From Epichloe hybrida (lineage: Eukaryota; Ascomycota; Sordariomycetes; Hypocreales; Clavicipitaceae): a DNA stretch of 64,000 bases. Shown here one piece after another: positions 1 through 11,509 of this stretch. The stretch covers positions 1,178,001 through 1,242,000 of the forward strand of contig JAFEKR010000008.1 in the NCBI GenBank assembly GCA_019022495.1. The letters run 5' to 3'. The notes under the pieces were generated by a model that saw only the letters and a list, made by a program, of their open reading frames with translations, made no database searches and was not told where the DNA came from. Position 1 is the first letter of the stretch. Each line of letters starts with the position of its first letter. Position numbers and translations under genes: made by a program.

Positions 1-712
1 GTTCAAATTCAGAATGTGCAAGATGCACCTCTCTGCCTATAAACCTTCTTTCACGACAGATCAGAAGTATTTTCTCAGAAGTATTTTCGATGACATCGGA
101 TATTTCACAGGTGAACTCGCCGCCATGTCGGAGGCTCAGACTGCGCACTCCGCCAAGGCCATCATAGTATGCTGCAAACATCGACGAGAGAAACAAGAAC
201 TTGGGTGTCTGTGCATGTATTCGCCTATGCTGCTACAATCTCGACCTTTAACGGCCTGTCCCTAAACTCGATCGAATGTGGCTATTCACTTACATCGTGT
301 TGCAGTGGGCGCTTTGGTCGAGTCGTGCAATGTACCAACAAATTTTGAGCAAACAGCTTTCCTCAAGTCTCTATAGTATGATTTGATGGTTTTTGTGCAC
401 TTCGAATATTTGCTACCACTATGTACACCTAGATTGCTTGACTCAACATCCCCAAGTTTGGTATGGCAAGGCTTTTCGTCCAACTATGCAATCTTCAAGT
501 CATTTGCCAAGACTATCCCGAGTCCACGCTCGTTGCAAGATTCGACTTGACCTTCACTTACTAGACCTTTAATTACTAGTTCTTCCTATAGTTTCACACT
601 TACGACGAACCTGCATCGTTGATACAAATTAATTCGATAGCAAGTGAGACATCGCATCTACTAAAAGAGCCGTCCTGCCACGTCAGTCAGCCACCTTCAC
701 CAAGTCGGCAAG
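1..712. other. intergenic, no gene seen
   Basis: Reading frames here are short, lack any recognisable domain and overlap one another on both strands. The stretch just before 713 may be leader of the small membrane protein that follows. The first bases resemble a tRNA B box but no cloverleaf can be tested because the window starts there. Confidence 0.5.
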
Positions 713-1057
713 ATGCACATCTCCAGCAACAATGGATTGTCTAGCCAGTTGATCAACTCTTATCTAACGGAAAGCAACCATCTCTTCAACCGCGATCAGG
801 ACATAGATCCTCCCGCACGGTATGGCATCATGATAGCCTTGGCGATTTCCAGCGGCGCTTTCTTCGTGGCATGCATCGGACTCATGATCGCACTGTGCGA
901 TTGGCGAATGAGATATCTGCACCTTCGCAAAGAACTTGACGAAAGAGGGTTTGCACTGGCAGATAGAAACGCGACACGTCAGGATACAGCGGTCGAAGTG
1001 CCTCCAGGGCAAGACACTGGTGAAGCTGGTGAAGCTAGAGCGTCTGGAGCTCTCTAA
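713..1057 (+). CDS. small single-pass membrane protein, unknown function
   Basis: An uninterrupted 114-residue frame with one clear hydrophobic segment at about residues 37-64 (it contains the run MIALAISSGAFF), flanked by a polar N-terminal part and by a basic stretch (RMRYLHLRKELDER) right after the membrane segment. That pattern suggests a one-pass membrane protein with its C-terminal side facing the cytosol. The C-terminal 30 residues are Glu/Gly/Ala-rich. I do not recognise a family. It lies tail to tail with Med11, only about 170 bp away. It could be part of a longer spliced gene or a chance frame; the membrane segment and basic flank are the only support. Confidence 0.45.
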   Translation: MHISSNNGLSSQLINSYLTESNHLFNRDQDIDPPARYGIMIALAISSGAFFVACIGLMIALCDWRMRYLHLRKELDERGFALADRNATRQDTAVEVPPGQDTGEAGEARASGAL

Positions 1058-1230
1058 ATTTGCGACTTGGGAGGGAACGGGAAGGTATCTGATGCCACGA
1101 GAGACTGGCTGGAGGAAGACACTACGGACAGTATCTAATGGCCGATGACCCTACGAGTCGCGGGATGTGAAACATGTCACGAAAAACATTTACCGAAATC
1201 GTATCTCTTCTCTTTTTCATTCGCTCGCTA

Positions 1231-1767
1231 TCATGTCCGAGGCTGGCCTTTTTGCTCCTTTTTTAAAAAGTCTTTGGCCTCCTGCCACATTTCTCCTTCC
1301 ATCTCCCGTTCTACCCTCGTACTCCGACTATTGAGCCAACCGACGTCCAAACCGCCTACCGTTCCCAGCCCGTTTGGCTTTAATGACGCTTTTGTACCGC
1401 CACTAGGGCCCTGCCGCGGCTCGTTTGCCAGATTGACAATCCCTGCTTCTTCCAGCGCCATGATTTGACGCTTCATTCTCACATCTATGCCATGCAAAGT
1501 AGTGAGGAAGGAGTCTGTTGCTGACTTGAAGGCCTCCATTTGGGCGGGAGGGTTGAGAGCCGGTGCTTCTGCAGCAGGAGTTGTGGAATTTGATGATGGT
1601 AATGTGAGGGCATTGAGCGAGGTGGCGGTTTGGCTCATGAGTTGGGCTATGGATTTGTCAATTTCGTTAAGTTGTTGAATATTCTCTCTGAGGGTGAACG
1701 GTTGATAGCTTTGGCCGTTTGGTTTGCGGTCATCTTGGCCCATGGTCACGTCGTTTGGTGAGGACAT
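1231..1767 (-). CDS. MED11: Mediator complex subunit 11
   Basis: A 178-residue intronless frame. The N-terminal half carries the Med11 helical signature: NIQQLNEIDKSIAQLMSQ followed by a Ser/Thr/Pro-rich spacer, then a second helix with FKSATDSFLTTLHGIDVRMKRQ. Med11 pairs with Med22 in the head module of Mediator, the nuclear coactivator that links transcription factors to RNA polymerase II; the head also contacts TFIIH. The C-terminal part (about residues 115-178) is basic and variable, as in fungal homologues. The start is the first ATG, preceded by no other in-frame ATG. It is divergent from TAF5, so two general Pol II factors share an intergenic stretch of about 850 bp. Confidence 0.85.
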   Translation of the reverse strand: MSSPNDVTMGQDDRKPNGQSYQPFTLRENIQQLNEIDKSIAQLMSQTATSLNALTLPSSNSTTPAAEAPALNPPAQMEAFKSATDSFLTTLHGIDVRMKRQIMALEEAGIVNLANEPRQGPSGGTKASLKPNGLGTVGGLDVGWLNSRSTRVEREMEGEMWQEAKDFLKKEQKGQPRT

Positions 1768-2614
1768 GGTGGGAGTCGAGTAACACGTCGTATGGCCAAG
1801 TGACGGCAGCGGATTGGTGACCGCGCCCTCACAGACCGGAGATCGGATAGTTTTGGACAGAAAACGTCTTTTAAATTGCCGGGGCCACGGCTTCTGTGAA
1901 CGGTTGGGAGATGAGCAAGGACATTTTGCTCATCTAGATGTTGTCAAAGATCGAAATGCGCTGAACCGACTTCAACTGAGAAGTCGAAGCTTCTTCACCT
2001 TTGGACGGGAATGTGGGGCACCTCACGCGACAAAGCCAACTTTCCCACCTCTGCACTCGGCCGATGACGGTATGAGATGGACGATATGCACGTGCTGAGC
2101 GACATCTCTTTCGAGGCTAGATACCTAACCTGCCAAGAAAGTATTGGTTTAATGAACTTTATGCAAATTCACACTCGTCCTCTGCAGTTAGGGATGCAGC
2201 TCCTTGGTTTTGTTGTTACACGCCGTGTAAACGTCGGCTAAATATAGCTAGCTGTTGATGCTTCCCTCACTGAGCCGTCAACTCACCCCATTTTACTCCG
2301 TAATAGATGAAGCTTCATTTTAAAAGACATCATCAACCGCGCCACTTCTTCATCTCAACTTGACGCTCCTCTGGGCGCATTGCAATCGTGTTTTTTTCTT
2401 TCCTTTTTTTTTTTCGAAATCACGCGTGGCTTATTCGGTAATCAGTCCACTCAATATCCTCCATATCCAAGTCGCAACTGTTCCTCCGCTTGGCGAATAC
2501 CACCTTCTGTCCTGCATCAAACCGCAATCCTATTAACAACATATCATCGGCACAACGAGGGTCCTCGAAATATTCTGGAGAACAACATATCGAGCCGGAT
2601 CAAGCACGGCCAGC
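1768..2614. promoter_or_regulatory. divergent promoter region, MED11/TAF5
   Basis: This stretch separates the starts of two divergent genes. The TAF5-proximal part (about 2380-2420) is a long T/C tract typical of fungal core promoters and leaders. One copy of the 9-mer TACTCCGTA lies at about 2294-2302. No coding frame with domain support is seen. Confidence 0.5.
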
Positions 2615-5368
2615 ATGTCAGGACAGCCTCCTGCGCCTGTCGCACCAGCTGCCAACTATGCGGCTCAATCAGCAATTTCACCGGCTGGGCCTGCGCCGGC
2701 AGCAGGTGGCTCTACCGGAGCAACTGGCGGTGCCATGTCCAACCAAAACCTGAATCAAATTGTACGTTCTTGCTGGACGTTAAGTGACGATGCTCTCTTC
2801 TGAACGCTTCGCGAATCCACCTCTATTCACTACCCCTCCCTCTCGTGGCCTTTCTTCATCAGCAATAGCTATAAAAAAGCATTGCAAGTTTCTTGGATTT
2901 TTACTTTGTTTTCTCTCTCTCCCTCTTTCATCTCATACTATTCTATAACCCGATGCAGCCAGAATCTGCCGGTCTGTTTTTTGCAACAACTACGCTGGCA
3001 AAGTCCTGGGTCCTGTCCCTAGACTACATTTTCTATGGGCTTCAGCACCTCATCCCTGGCTTTATGTTATTTATGAATTGTCTTACGACTTTGCTGGCCT
3101 TCACTTAGTACCTCATTTACTAATTGCTCGCCCACCAGGTTACCGACTACCTCCTCAAGAGGGGGTTCAATCGCACAGAAGAAGTTTTTCGACAGGAATC
3201 GAAGCACTTAGGAGCCGATGGAAAGCCTATACAGCAATTAACCAACATTGGGCCTAAAAAGTATCAAAAGGCCTTCAAATTGCTTAAAGAATGGGTTGAA
3301 AATAATTTGGAGTTGTACAAGGTTTGTTCCTGCATTTCTTCACCCCCCAGCCTCACTACTAACAAGAAGCTAGTTTGAGCTTTCAAAACTACTCTGGCCT
3401 GTATTTGTCTACTCCTTCCTTGAGCTCGCTAGCCAGGGATACACGGAAGACTCCAAGCTATTCCTCAAAGAACTGAGTCATTATTTTCAACGAGTTCACG
3501 CCGATGATCTCAAAATGTTCTCAACAATAACACTGCCTCAACATGTTGCAGAGAATCCAACAGTGAAATTGTACAAGGAAAACAAATACCGTATACCACT
3601 AAATCAGCATGCAACTGGCGATTTATTTAATTTTCTAGAAAGAGAGTCGGAGCAGGGAGGTTCCGTCATTCGACAACTGCTAGTAACTTATTGCCAAATC
3701 GACTCAACCGCCCGCGGCCCAATCACTCCTTTTAGCTTCGAGGCTGTCTTCAGACGGTCTAAAAACGCTGACATCGAAGAAATTGATGCCAGAGAAGGCA
3801 TTCCTGGTGTGAATATTGGACTCTCGAATAAGGATATCCTTGACCCTGCACAGCCACTGAAGCTAGGTCCTTTGCCAATGGACCCTGACCTGCGCGATGA
3901 TGTTCGTGCTGAGATCGAAGATGAGGAAAAGATAAATCCTCCGGCAGGAGGAGCTAGCAGCATGTTGGAGGACTTTGAGCAAAAGATCAAGCGTGAAGAG
4001 GATGCGGATGTGCCCAGTAGAGCGGACCTGCCCCTGCCACCCTCAAGACCAAGGGACATCATGCTCGAGATGTCAAAGGTGCGGGAAAACCGAGACAGAT
4101 TCAAGATCGACGGGCGGACTGGCGGCATCGGGACGTCTGTCAGTGCTTGCATGTTCACCTTTCACAATACATTTGGCAGGTGAGTCAATATCTTATTACT
4201 CATTGAAATCTCTCTTCTAACTTTTTTTGCCAGCGTCTCATGTATGGACTTCTCCGACGATGGTCAACTAGTCGCTGTTGGCACATGCGAGTCGTATATT
4301 CGCGTTTGGTCACTGGACGGCCAGGGCCTGCCAACTATGAACGCTCATGAGAAAGATGCCAAGTTCAATAGCCGAAAGCTCATTGGCCACGCGGGGCCAG
4401 TATACGATGTTTCCTTTTCCGATTCGGCTTCTGGTCCCCCCAAAAAGCTGTTTGGTGATGATGGACGTCAAAATTCGGCTATGGACGGCCACCCCAAGCT
4501 ACTGCTCTCAAGCTCCGCTGATGGTCATATTCGGCTATGGTCATTAGAGTCTTGGGCGTGTCTTTGTCTCTACAAGTCACACGACGGGCCCATCTATCGA
4601 TCTCTCTGGAGTCCACACGGGCATTACTTCATCAGCGGAGGTTATGATAAGGCCTTGCGTGTGTGGATGCAAGACCATGCTTCCCCACAGCGGCTCATGG
4701 TTGGCCATGACACTGCTATCTCCGCTGTCGCTTGGCATCCTAACGGCATGTATGTGTTCTCGGCCTCAGATGAAACAGACAAATCGATCCGAATGTGGTC
4801 TGTGGTTACTGGAGCGTGCGTGCGAGTCTTTTCTGGTCACACTAATTATATCACCGCTCTTGAATGCTCCCCCAACGGCAAGATACTGGCCAGCGCTGAC
4901 CTGGCGGGCAACATATTTTTTTGGGATCTCTCCAAAGGGACTCGCATCAAGCGGTCGCGCGGTCATGGTCGAGGCGGCATTTGGTCTCTGAGCTTCAGCA
5001 TGGAATCGACTGTTCTAGCATCTGGTGGCCAGGATGGCACCGTCAGATTATGGGATGTCGAGGAGCCACTTGATCCTCAAAAGGCTGCCGTGCAGGCTGG
5101 GTTAGAAGCCGCCGCCGCCTCTACAACAGCCGACGGCACGCCGTCCGCGACAACGACCTCGGATGCCTCGCGCGTCAATGCCTCGGCCCCCAACCAGTCA
5201 ACAGCAGCCACCGCACCAAATGGGACACAAAAGAAAAAGAGCAAAGAGGTTATGGTTACCCATGATCAGATTAGTGCATTCCCTACGAAGAAAACGCCGG
5301 TTATGCGGGTTAAGTTCACGAGGATGAATCTGGTGATGGTGGGTGGATGTTATGACCCTGAGCGATAG
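2615..5368 (+). CDS. TAF5: TFIID subunit TAF5, WD40 protein
   Basis: Four exons join cleanly: 2615-2761, 3139-3321, 3374-4179 and 4234-5368, giving 756 residues. The introns are 377, 52 and 54 nt with GTACGT, GTTTGT and GTGAGT donors. Residues 50-85 form a LisH motif ([17 protein letters not shown]), about 111-245 the TAF5 NTD2 helical domain ([18 protein letters not shown]), and about 380-660 six WD40 repeats ending in RVWSL, IRLWSL, LRVWM, IRMWS, FFWDL and VRLWDV. The last 95 residues are Ala/Thr-rich with a short conserved end ([16 protein letters not shown]). TAF5 is a scaffold of TFIID and, in yeast, of SAGA, acting in the nucleus at Pol II promoters. Length and order match the family; exon phases are all consistent. 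Confidence 0.95.
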
Positions 5369-6032
5369 GATTGCTTAGTTCCAGACTCACCTACTCCGGT
5401 TCAGCAGGCATGGCTGTGCGATCACATGCTTCCGTCGCGGATTCAGCCGTTGGCTGCTAGGAGACAAGCTAAGCGCAACATGAGGAGGAAACTAACTAGA
5501 GCAATTGGGAAAGCTACATGCAAGGCGTAAATTTGTTTGACGAATCGCGTCGGGCGTTTTGGGTGAATCGGCAGGAGACGGAGCTCCGGAAGTAAGGACA
5601 TGACCGTTCTGCGTTGGGGGCTTGGTCATCTTTTCGTGATTGTGTAGATAGAAGATAGATACTCAGGCGGCTGTTCACAACACGGCTTCGCGCAACTGTT
5701 AATTACCAGCAGAAGGCTCAAATCTTCCTCGAACAGCGAATTTGTACATTGTCGTGGAGTTGGACCCACACAGCTGCCTAAAAGGGACTAGGTGGGGTTG
5801 TTTACCCAAGAAAGCTATCATAGAAGTGGGGCCAACCAGACCAGACAACACCACTTCGAATTGTTGAAGATGTGTATGGAGCGTGGAGCGTTACGCAACT
5901 GACGAGCATTGACTGACGTTGGCTCCACGGCGCTGCCTTGACCTCATTCTCAGTCATCCCACACCGACCGCCGACCGTCCAACTCGCAATTTCAGCGCCG
6001 TGCTTCCCACTCACGGCCAAACAATATTCACC
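5369..6032. other. intergenic, TAF5 3' end and VPS5 5' flank
   Basis: I see no gene. The small frames on both strands lack domains and overlap the VPS5 leader. Confidence 0.5.
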
Positions 6033-7695
6033 ATGGATGTCGAGGAGTCACCCTGGGCCGACTCGAGCCACGGCTCAAAGCAGACTTCTTCCCAAGCTGA
6101 CCCCACAAGCTCCCAGCCATCCACGTCTCAAGCTACTTCTCCTACGCCTCGTTCCTCACGCGGCCCCCGTCGCCTTATTGCTCACCCTCCTCGCCTTCAG
6201 GCAGTCGAGGATCCTCTAGGGCCCTTGAGTGCTTCTGCCGACGACAATGACGGCGCTTCAGATGCCCCGCCAGTGCCGCCGCAAAAGGAACAAATGGTCA
6301 TACGAACCACTATGCCACACCAGCAGCAGCCTCGGCGACCGATTGATCCTCACCATGTTGATGATGATGACTTCAAGAGCCCTGGTGGCCCTCGAGCACC
6401 GCCACCAGTTGATGCCGCTAGACCGAGCAGTGTACGAACTACTACCCAACCGAGCGTTACCGTAGAGCAAGCTGCCAAGCCGAGCTTCCACATCACAGTT
6501 GGCGATCCAGTCAAGATTGGAGATTTGACAAGCTCGCATATTGTTTACTCTGTCAGGACAAGGGTCAGTTTGTTGCGAACTTTTCTCCTTAGATATGATT
6601 GCTGGACGTGTCAAACATGCTGACCTTGGTATGCCAACGTAATTCAGACGACTTCTCGAGCGTATAAGCAACCGGAATTCGAAGTTAAACGACGTTACCG
6701 CGATTTTCTTTGGCTATATAACACCCTCCATGCGAATAATCCTGGCTGCATTGTTCCACCGCCTCCGGAGAAGCAGGCAGTTGGACGCTTTGACAGCAAT
6801 TTTGTCGAGAGCCGACGAGCTGCTCTGGAGAAGATGCTGAACAAAACCGCCGCTCATCCCACCTTGCAGCATGACGGCGACTTGAAGCTGTTCCTTGAAA
6901 GCGAGACCTTCAACGTCGATGTCAAGCACAGAGAGCACAAGGACCCATTGCCCAGTGAAAGCAAAGGTGTTCTCGGATCATTGGGTATCAGCGTGGGTCG
7001 AGGAGACAAGTTTGTTGAGCAAGATGACTGGTTCCATGACCGAAAGGTTTATCTTGATGCTTTGGAGAATCAACTGAAGGGTCTTCTCAAAGCAATGGAG
7101 ACAATGGTCAGCCAGCGTAAGATGATGGCTGAGGCTGCTGGCGACTTTTCGGCGTCGCTTCACGCTCTCTCTACGGTCGAGCTTTCACCAACGCTGTCCG
7201 GGCCCTTGGATGCTTTATCTGATCTGCAGCTTACTATCAGAGACGTCTATGACCGACAAGCTCAGCAAGATGTTTTGACATTTGGTATCATCATCGAGGA
7301 GTACATTCGGCTCATTGGTTCTATCAAGCAGGCTTTTACTCAGCGTCAAAAGGGCTTCTATGCCTGGCACGCAGCGGAGTCTGAGCTCCAGAAGAAGAAG
7401 AACACTCAGGACAAGCTGCTCCGACAGGGCAAGAGTCAGCAAGACCGTCTCAACCAGATGAACGCCGAGGTTGGCGAGGCGGAAAAGAAAGTGCATCAGG
7501 CTCGACTACTGTTCGAAGATATGGGCCGCCTCATGAGAACAGAAATTGATCGATTCGAGAAGGAGAAGGTAGAAGATTTCAAGAGTGGTGTGGAGACATT
7601 CCTCGAGAGTGCCGTTGAAGCACAAAAGGAGGTAAGACTTTTCCCAAAAAAAAAAGAAAAGAAAAGAAGAAACCCAATCCGCATGCGGATGTCGC

Positions 7696-7733
<38 letters not shown>

Positions 7734-7906
7734 CTACTAACACTGTGTAGCTTATTGAAAAGTGGGAGACTTTCTTGATGCAGTTGGATGCTGAGGACGA
7801 CGAATCCGCCTTCTACCGACCTCCGGTATTCCAGCAACAATCGAAGCCGCCCGGCGACACAGCAATCGACCGAGCTAGAGCACGGATGGACGAAGATTCC
7901 GATTAA
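6033..7906 (+). CDS. VPS5: retromer sorting nexin Vps5 (PX-BAR)
   Basis: Three exons, 6033-6563, 6648-7631 and 7751-7906, encode 556 residues. The first 150 residues are Pro/Ser-rich and disordered, usual for Vps5. Residues about 152-265 are a PX domain (FHITVGDPVKIGD, then the RRYRDFLWLY phosphoinositide-binding strand and the PPPPEKQ loop). About 300-540 is a BAR-type helical domain (DDWFHDRKVYLDALENQL, QLTIRDVYDRQAQQD). Vps5 dimerises with Vps17 on endosomes and, with the Vps26-29-35 core, carries cargo back to the Golgi. The start chosen (6033) gives the acidic MDVEESPWADS opening usual in fungal homologues, although the frame is open further upstream. The second intron holds a TA dinucleotide tract. 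Confidence 0.93.
7699..7730. repeat. TA dinucleotide microsatellite in VPS5 intron 2
   Basis: About 16 uninterrupted TA units lie inside the 119-nt second intron of VPS5, between the donor at 7632 and the acceptor at 7750. Such tracts are prone to length change but leave the splice signals untouched. Confidence 0.95.
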
Positions 7907-8226
7907 GAGAATTAAGAGAAACGACGGTATTCAAGTAGCAACAGCCCAGTGGAGTATTTGGAGTCGGCGTGGGAGCTTAGCTTTGACTGCAAGATCCAGA
8001 GATGATGGTTCTTACTATTCTTCTTGTATCATACAAGCTCAGTGAGCTCGGCTATTGTACATATTGAGCGTATTGCCTTGAATCAAACCCCAATCATCTT
8101 GCTCCATTTGCTTCAAATCGCTTCGAATCCAACTGGGATGCTTTCAATCAAGGAATATACAGCCACGCAGGAGCTCTGCCTCGTGCGCCACGGGGTTTTT
8201 TTTTTTTTCGCATATAACACAATTGC
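7907..8226. other. convergent 3' flanks of VPS5 and bL31m
   Basis: No gene seen. A run of 13 T lies at about 8200-8212. Confidence 0.5.
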
Positions 8227-8721
8227 CTACTTTCTTCTCGTCGGTGATTTCTTTGGCCCTGAGTCCTTCATTGCATTCGCATCCTGAGGGGCATAACCCG
8301 TGATTAAATCGGCGAAACCGTCCACCCCAGCATCTTCCTCTTCTGGGGCACCTTCCTCTTCCGATTGAGACGTGGCGTCGAATGCACGACCAAATCTCCC
8401 ACGAAAAGCAGCCAGCTTACCGGCCTCGTCCAGTTCAACGTTTCGCAGAGACTTTTCGCTCGGTTGCCAGAGCAGCGTGTTGCGGGTATCTTTTGAGGCC
8501 CGGTAGATGGAGGCAGGAGATGTGGTACGCATCGTGTACGCTGAGCCGTCGGACAAGATTACCAGCTGCGTGAATGTATACGGTCTTCGAGGTCTGGGGA
8601 TGAATGTCGCGCGGCGGACTTGGGTGTTGAGTCGGCTTGGCAGAGAGAGGTTGTTATGTGATGCTGAGAGTGTGGTTCGGGATGGCGACATGGCCGGGGG
8701 AAGAGATGGCAGCTTCCCCAT
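8227..8721 (-). CDS. MRPL36: mitochondrial large-subunit ribosomal protein bL31m
   Basis: An intronless 164-residue frame. The central part (RRATFIPRPRRPYTFTQLVILSDGSAYTMRTTS, here in two pieces no longer than 20 residues each) matches the fungal bL31m pattern: a basic strand, then a short beta region LVILSDGSAY, then the block DTRNTLLWQPSEK and the helix KLAAFRGRFGRAFD. The Ser/Arg-rich first 35 residues look like a mitochondrial targeting sequence. The acidic tail (EEEGAPEEED) and basic end are variable. It would act at the mitochondrial ribosome, at the central protuberance. The symbol follows the yeast name; family membership is from recalled signature, not a search. The start may be the first Met or Met11. 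Confidence 0.75.
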   Translation of the reverse strand: MGKLPSLPPAMSPSRTTLSASHNNLSLPSRLNTQVRRATFIPRPRRPYTFTQLVILSDGSAYTMRTTSPASIYRASKDTRNTLLWQPSEKSLRNVELDEAGKLAAFRGRFGRAFDATSQSEEEGAPEEEDAGVDGFADLITGYAPQDANAMKDSGPKKSPTRRK

Positions 8722-9120
8722 TGTGAAATGAGCGGTTTCTGAGAATTTGAAACCTGGGTGTCGCGGGGACCTATGTCGGTAGGGTTATCGCGTTGTGATG
8801 GGCAATGAGCTATGGACGGAAGTTGATGGTGAGCGATCCCTTGTGTTCTGGGCCACCCGTTCCTGGCGCAAAATTTCCGGCCCGCTGGCAGGGAAAGTTC
8901 GTTGGCGTAAGCCTGGGTTAGTTACCGTTGTGCTTATCGATAACGATTGTATTCTGATTTTCGCGCCCGCCTGTGACGACTGCGTGCATTCAACATGACA
9001 TTGTTGACTGCACATTGTAAAATAAGCTCAGCTTAAGCCCGCTGTCTATACCGCCCCTCGGCTTCTGGGCGCCTTGGGAAAATCCAACAGCAGCAGCAGC
9101 ATAATGAAGCGTTCGTTACG
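8722..9120. promoter_or_regulatory. divergent promoter, bL31m and flavin-reductase gene
   Basis: About 400 bp between two divergent genes for proteins that both have leader-like N-termini. I see no coding frame with domain support and no motif I can name. Confidence 0.4.
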
Positions 9121-10004
9121 ATGAGGGCTACATGCATATACTTGCGAAATGCGCCATTAGGGCGAGCCGGCGGCTCCTTGGTTCCAAGACGGAGCTGTTG
9201 CGTTCGAAATTTGGCTTTGGCGAAGGGATGCATCACAGGGAAGCAGCCATTGCCAGCCCGATGGAGGTCGGAACGTATCGTAAATAGGCAGTCTCGATTT
9301 ACACATCGTAAGTCTCTGTTTTTCCCATCGTTGAACCTGGCTGTCCGATGCTGACTTTTTGTCTCCAAGCATCGATATCCAGAAACTTCCAGACATTAGT
9401 ACCTTCGCAGTCCTGGAAACTCTCCTCCCCAAAACCACCTACCTCTGATCCCGACGCCGAAACTGCTCTGCCGGAACAACTACGCTCCGTCCTCCGACTG
9501 CTCACCAACCCCATTGTCGTGTGTACAGCGACCCACGATGGTGTACCACGCGCAATGACAATGTCATCATTCACTTCGTTGACACTCTCGCCCACACCTC
9601 TCGTTTCATTCAATATTGCCACACCTAGCAGGACTCTGGATGCCATCGTGTCGAGTCAAGAGTTTAATATACATGTACTGGCAGGGGATGCTAGTGGTGC
9701 CGCGGTCGCTGACCATTTCACTCGAGGTAACATGGATGGTGTGTTTGACACGATTGAGCGGGCGACATACTCGATCGGAGAGCAGGGCTCCGCGCCGTTG
9801 ATACGTGGACAAGGGGTTTTGAGGGTTCTCCGGTGTCAATTGCTGCGAGATGGGAAGACAGAAGGGCTTGTGAGGGTGAGGGACCATGTGATTGTTGTCG
9901 GTGAGGTGCTTGAGATGATACCCGTGGCGAAGGTGCAGGAATTTGGGTTGGCATATGCTGACAGGAGGTATAGGCAGGTGGGGAGTATAATCGAGAATGA
10001 GTGA
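9121..10004 (+). CDS. flavin-reductase-like (FMN-binding split barrel) protein, probably mitochondrial
   Basis: Two exons, 9121-9307 and 9370-10004, give 273 residues. The 62-nt intron has a GTAAGT donor, a TGCTGAC branch site and a CAAG acceptor, and the phases fit. Residues from about 100 to 270 form a flavin reductase-like split barrel: LRLLTNPIVVCTATHDG, AMTMSSFTSLTLSPTPLVSFN and NIHVLAGDASG are the family's FMN-binding strand pattern, ending in GLAYADRRYRQVG. The first 90 residues are Arg/Ser-rich without acids (RRSCCVRNLALAKG, RWRSERIVNRQSRF), like a mitochondrial presequence. The reaction is probably FMN/FAD binding or reduction by NAD(P)H; substrate unknown. A model starting only at 9348 would read intron as protein. 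Confidence 0.8.
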
Positions 10005-11266
10005 GAAACAGCACATGTCATACAACTTCTTCTCCGTCTAGGAACTGGACATGAAGCTGTGGCGTTTTGGTGAAAATGTGCAAGGCTTTCAATGTTGTTT
10101 CAGCGATGATCGGCAGCCAGCCTGTGTGCTGCCAAAATCAAATAAAAGATTGGTTAATAGTCCGTCGTTGTCTTGCTCGGTCACGAAATACGTTTGCTCG
10201 AAACAGAGTTGGATTTCAATAAGTTGATAACATTTCGGTTCCTCGGTGTAACAATTTCGAACCCCAGGGTACGTTGAACTTACAGTAGACGATATTACAG
10301 CATGTTGGTCGCAGAACAAGCAAGCAGCCAGTGATTAATGCAGGTGAATACCTTTTTTTTCGAATCTGCAGCGAACAGTGATTGCATCAGCTGATAACTG
10401 CAATGTAAGATGGAAAAAATCAACGTACGCAGCCTGGTGTTGTGACAATTGGGCGACAAATGCTCTTGATGTCTGGGGAAGGTTGGTCCCAGCCCCAGCT
10501 GCACCAGTACCTATTATCTGCATGCCACTTGGTGAGGCTCTGATAAGATAAGCTATTGCGGACCCTTGGTACCCGCCTTTTAGGGAGAAAAAAAAGAAGA
10601 AGAAAAAAGGGAATGGAGGAGACTAAAGCTCACGAGGCGAAAGCAAGGTGAGCGCAACAAAAAACAAAAAGCGATGAGTGCTATATATGGAGTGATAGTC
10701 ACACGAAAAAGCAGCAATCGAGATCTCCAAGGTCTCTTTCATCAACAGGTCCTTTCCGTAACAACATCTTTTGCTATGCCCGTGATACCCGTGGACCATT
10801 ATCGAATTGCCTAGAATGATCACGGCGGTGAAAAAAAGTGGAGTGCAAACGTGCAAAGCTTCCTAATAATCATACTCCGTAATTGTTGCTCGATTATAAC
10901 AATGTTCCTGGTGCTAGAAGGCTCCAGCATATCCAAGTAGAACCCAGCAGCACAGCCAGCGCTCGCCGCAGCCAATCAGCGTGGGGCTCTCTCGTTGCCG
11001 TGGAAAGGCCACCAGCCATAGAATCGCATGGAATCTCAACTTTCTGGAGCCGAAGCAGCACCACTGACCAGCACCACCAAGCAGCAGCCCTTTTTAGTTC
11101 AACCACTTCTCTTCTCCCCCTCGCTTTTTGAATCCTTTCTTCTATCTCTCATCATCTCTCATCCTTCTACATTTCTCTCATATCCATCCATCATAGCCCA
11201 TTGAGACTCTTGTACTCCTTTGGAGCTTCAGAACCACTTCCTCTTTCTTTTTATACACAGCGTCTA
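10005..11266. promoter_or_regulatory. long HSP90 upstream region
   Basis: About 1.3 kb without a supported gene. The distal half is AT-rich with only short frames; the proximal 200 bp (about 11095-11265) is strongly C/T-rich, as in highly expressed fungal genes. One TACTCCGTA 9-mer lies at about 10873-10881. GAA and TTC triplets are present but I could not find a clean heat-shock element array. Confidence 0.5.
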
Positions 11267-11267
11267 G

Positions 11268-11483
11268 GTAAGATTTCTCCTGCATATCGCTTGCCTCACC
11301 ACCCCAGTTGCTTCTCGCGTTTTCGGTCTTTGCCCAAGCAGGTGGAGGCTTGAAAAGGAAAATTTAAAAGACGAATGATCCTTTTCTCTTTCGAAAGCCT
11401 GCATATTCAACTGCCTGCAAAAGCTGAACTCGTGAAGCAAAACCACACCTTTGAATTTGAGTTCTAACGGTTTATCTTTACAG
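11268..11483 (+). other. candidate intron in the HSP90 leader
   Basis: A GTAAGA donor at 11268 and a TTTACAG acceptor ending at 11483 bound a 216-nt stretch just 26 nt before the HSP90 ATG. Leader introns are common in highly expressed fungal genes. Transcript data would be needed to confirm use. Confidence 0.6.
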
Positions 11484-11509
11484 ACGATTCCCCATAGATA
11501 CCCATCACA

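Noticed and set aside
1..20. tRNA B-box-like GTTCAAATTC at the window edge
   Set aside because: No acceptor stem or other arm can be checked and the following bases do not pair as a T stem.
7660..7730. TA tract as a mobile-element target or end
   Set aside because: It is a plain dinucleotide repeat inside a normal intron, with no repeat or frame around it.
10235..10270. reverse B-box-like TTCGAACCCC
   Set aside because: The flanks do not form a T stem and no anticodon arm is found.
10880..11070. heat-shock elements upstream of HSP90
   Set aside because: GAA and TTC triplets occur but never as three clean alternating nGAAn units.
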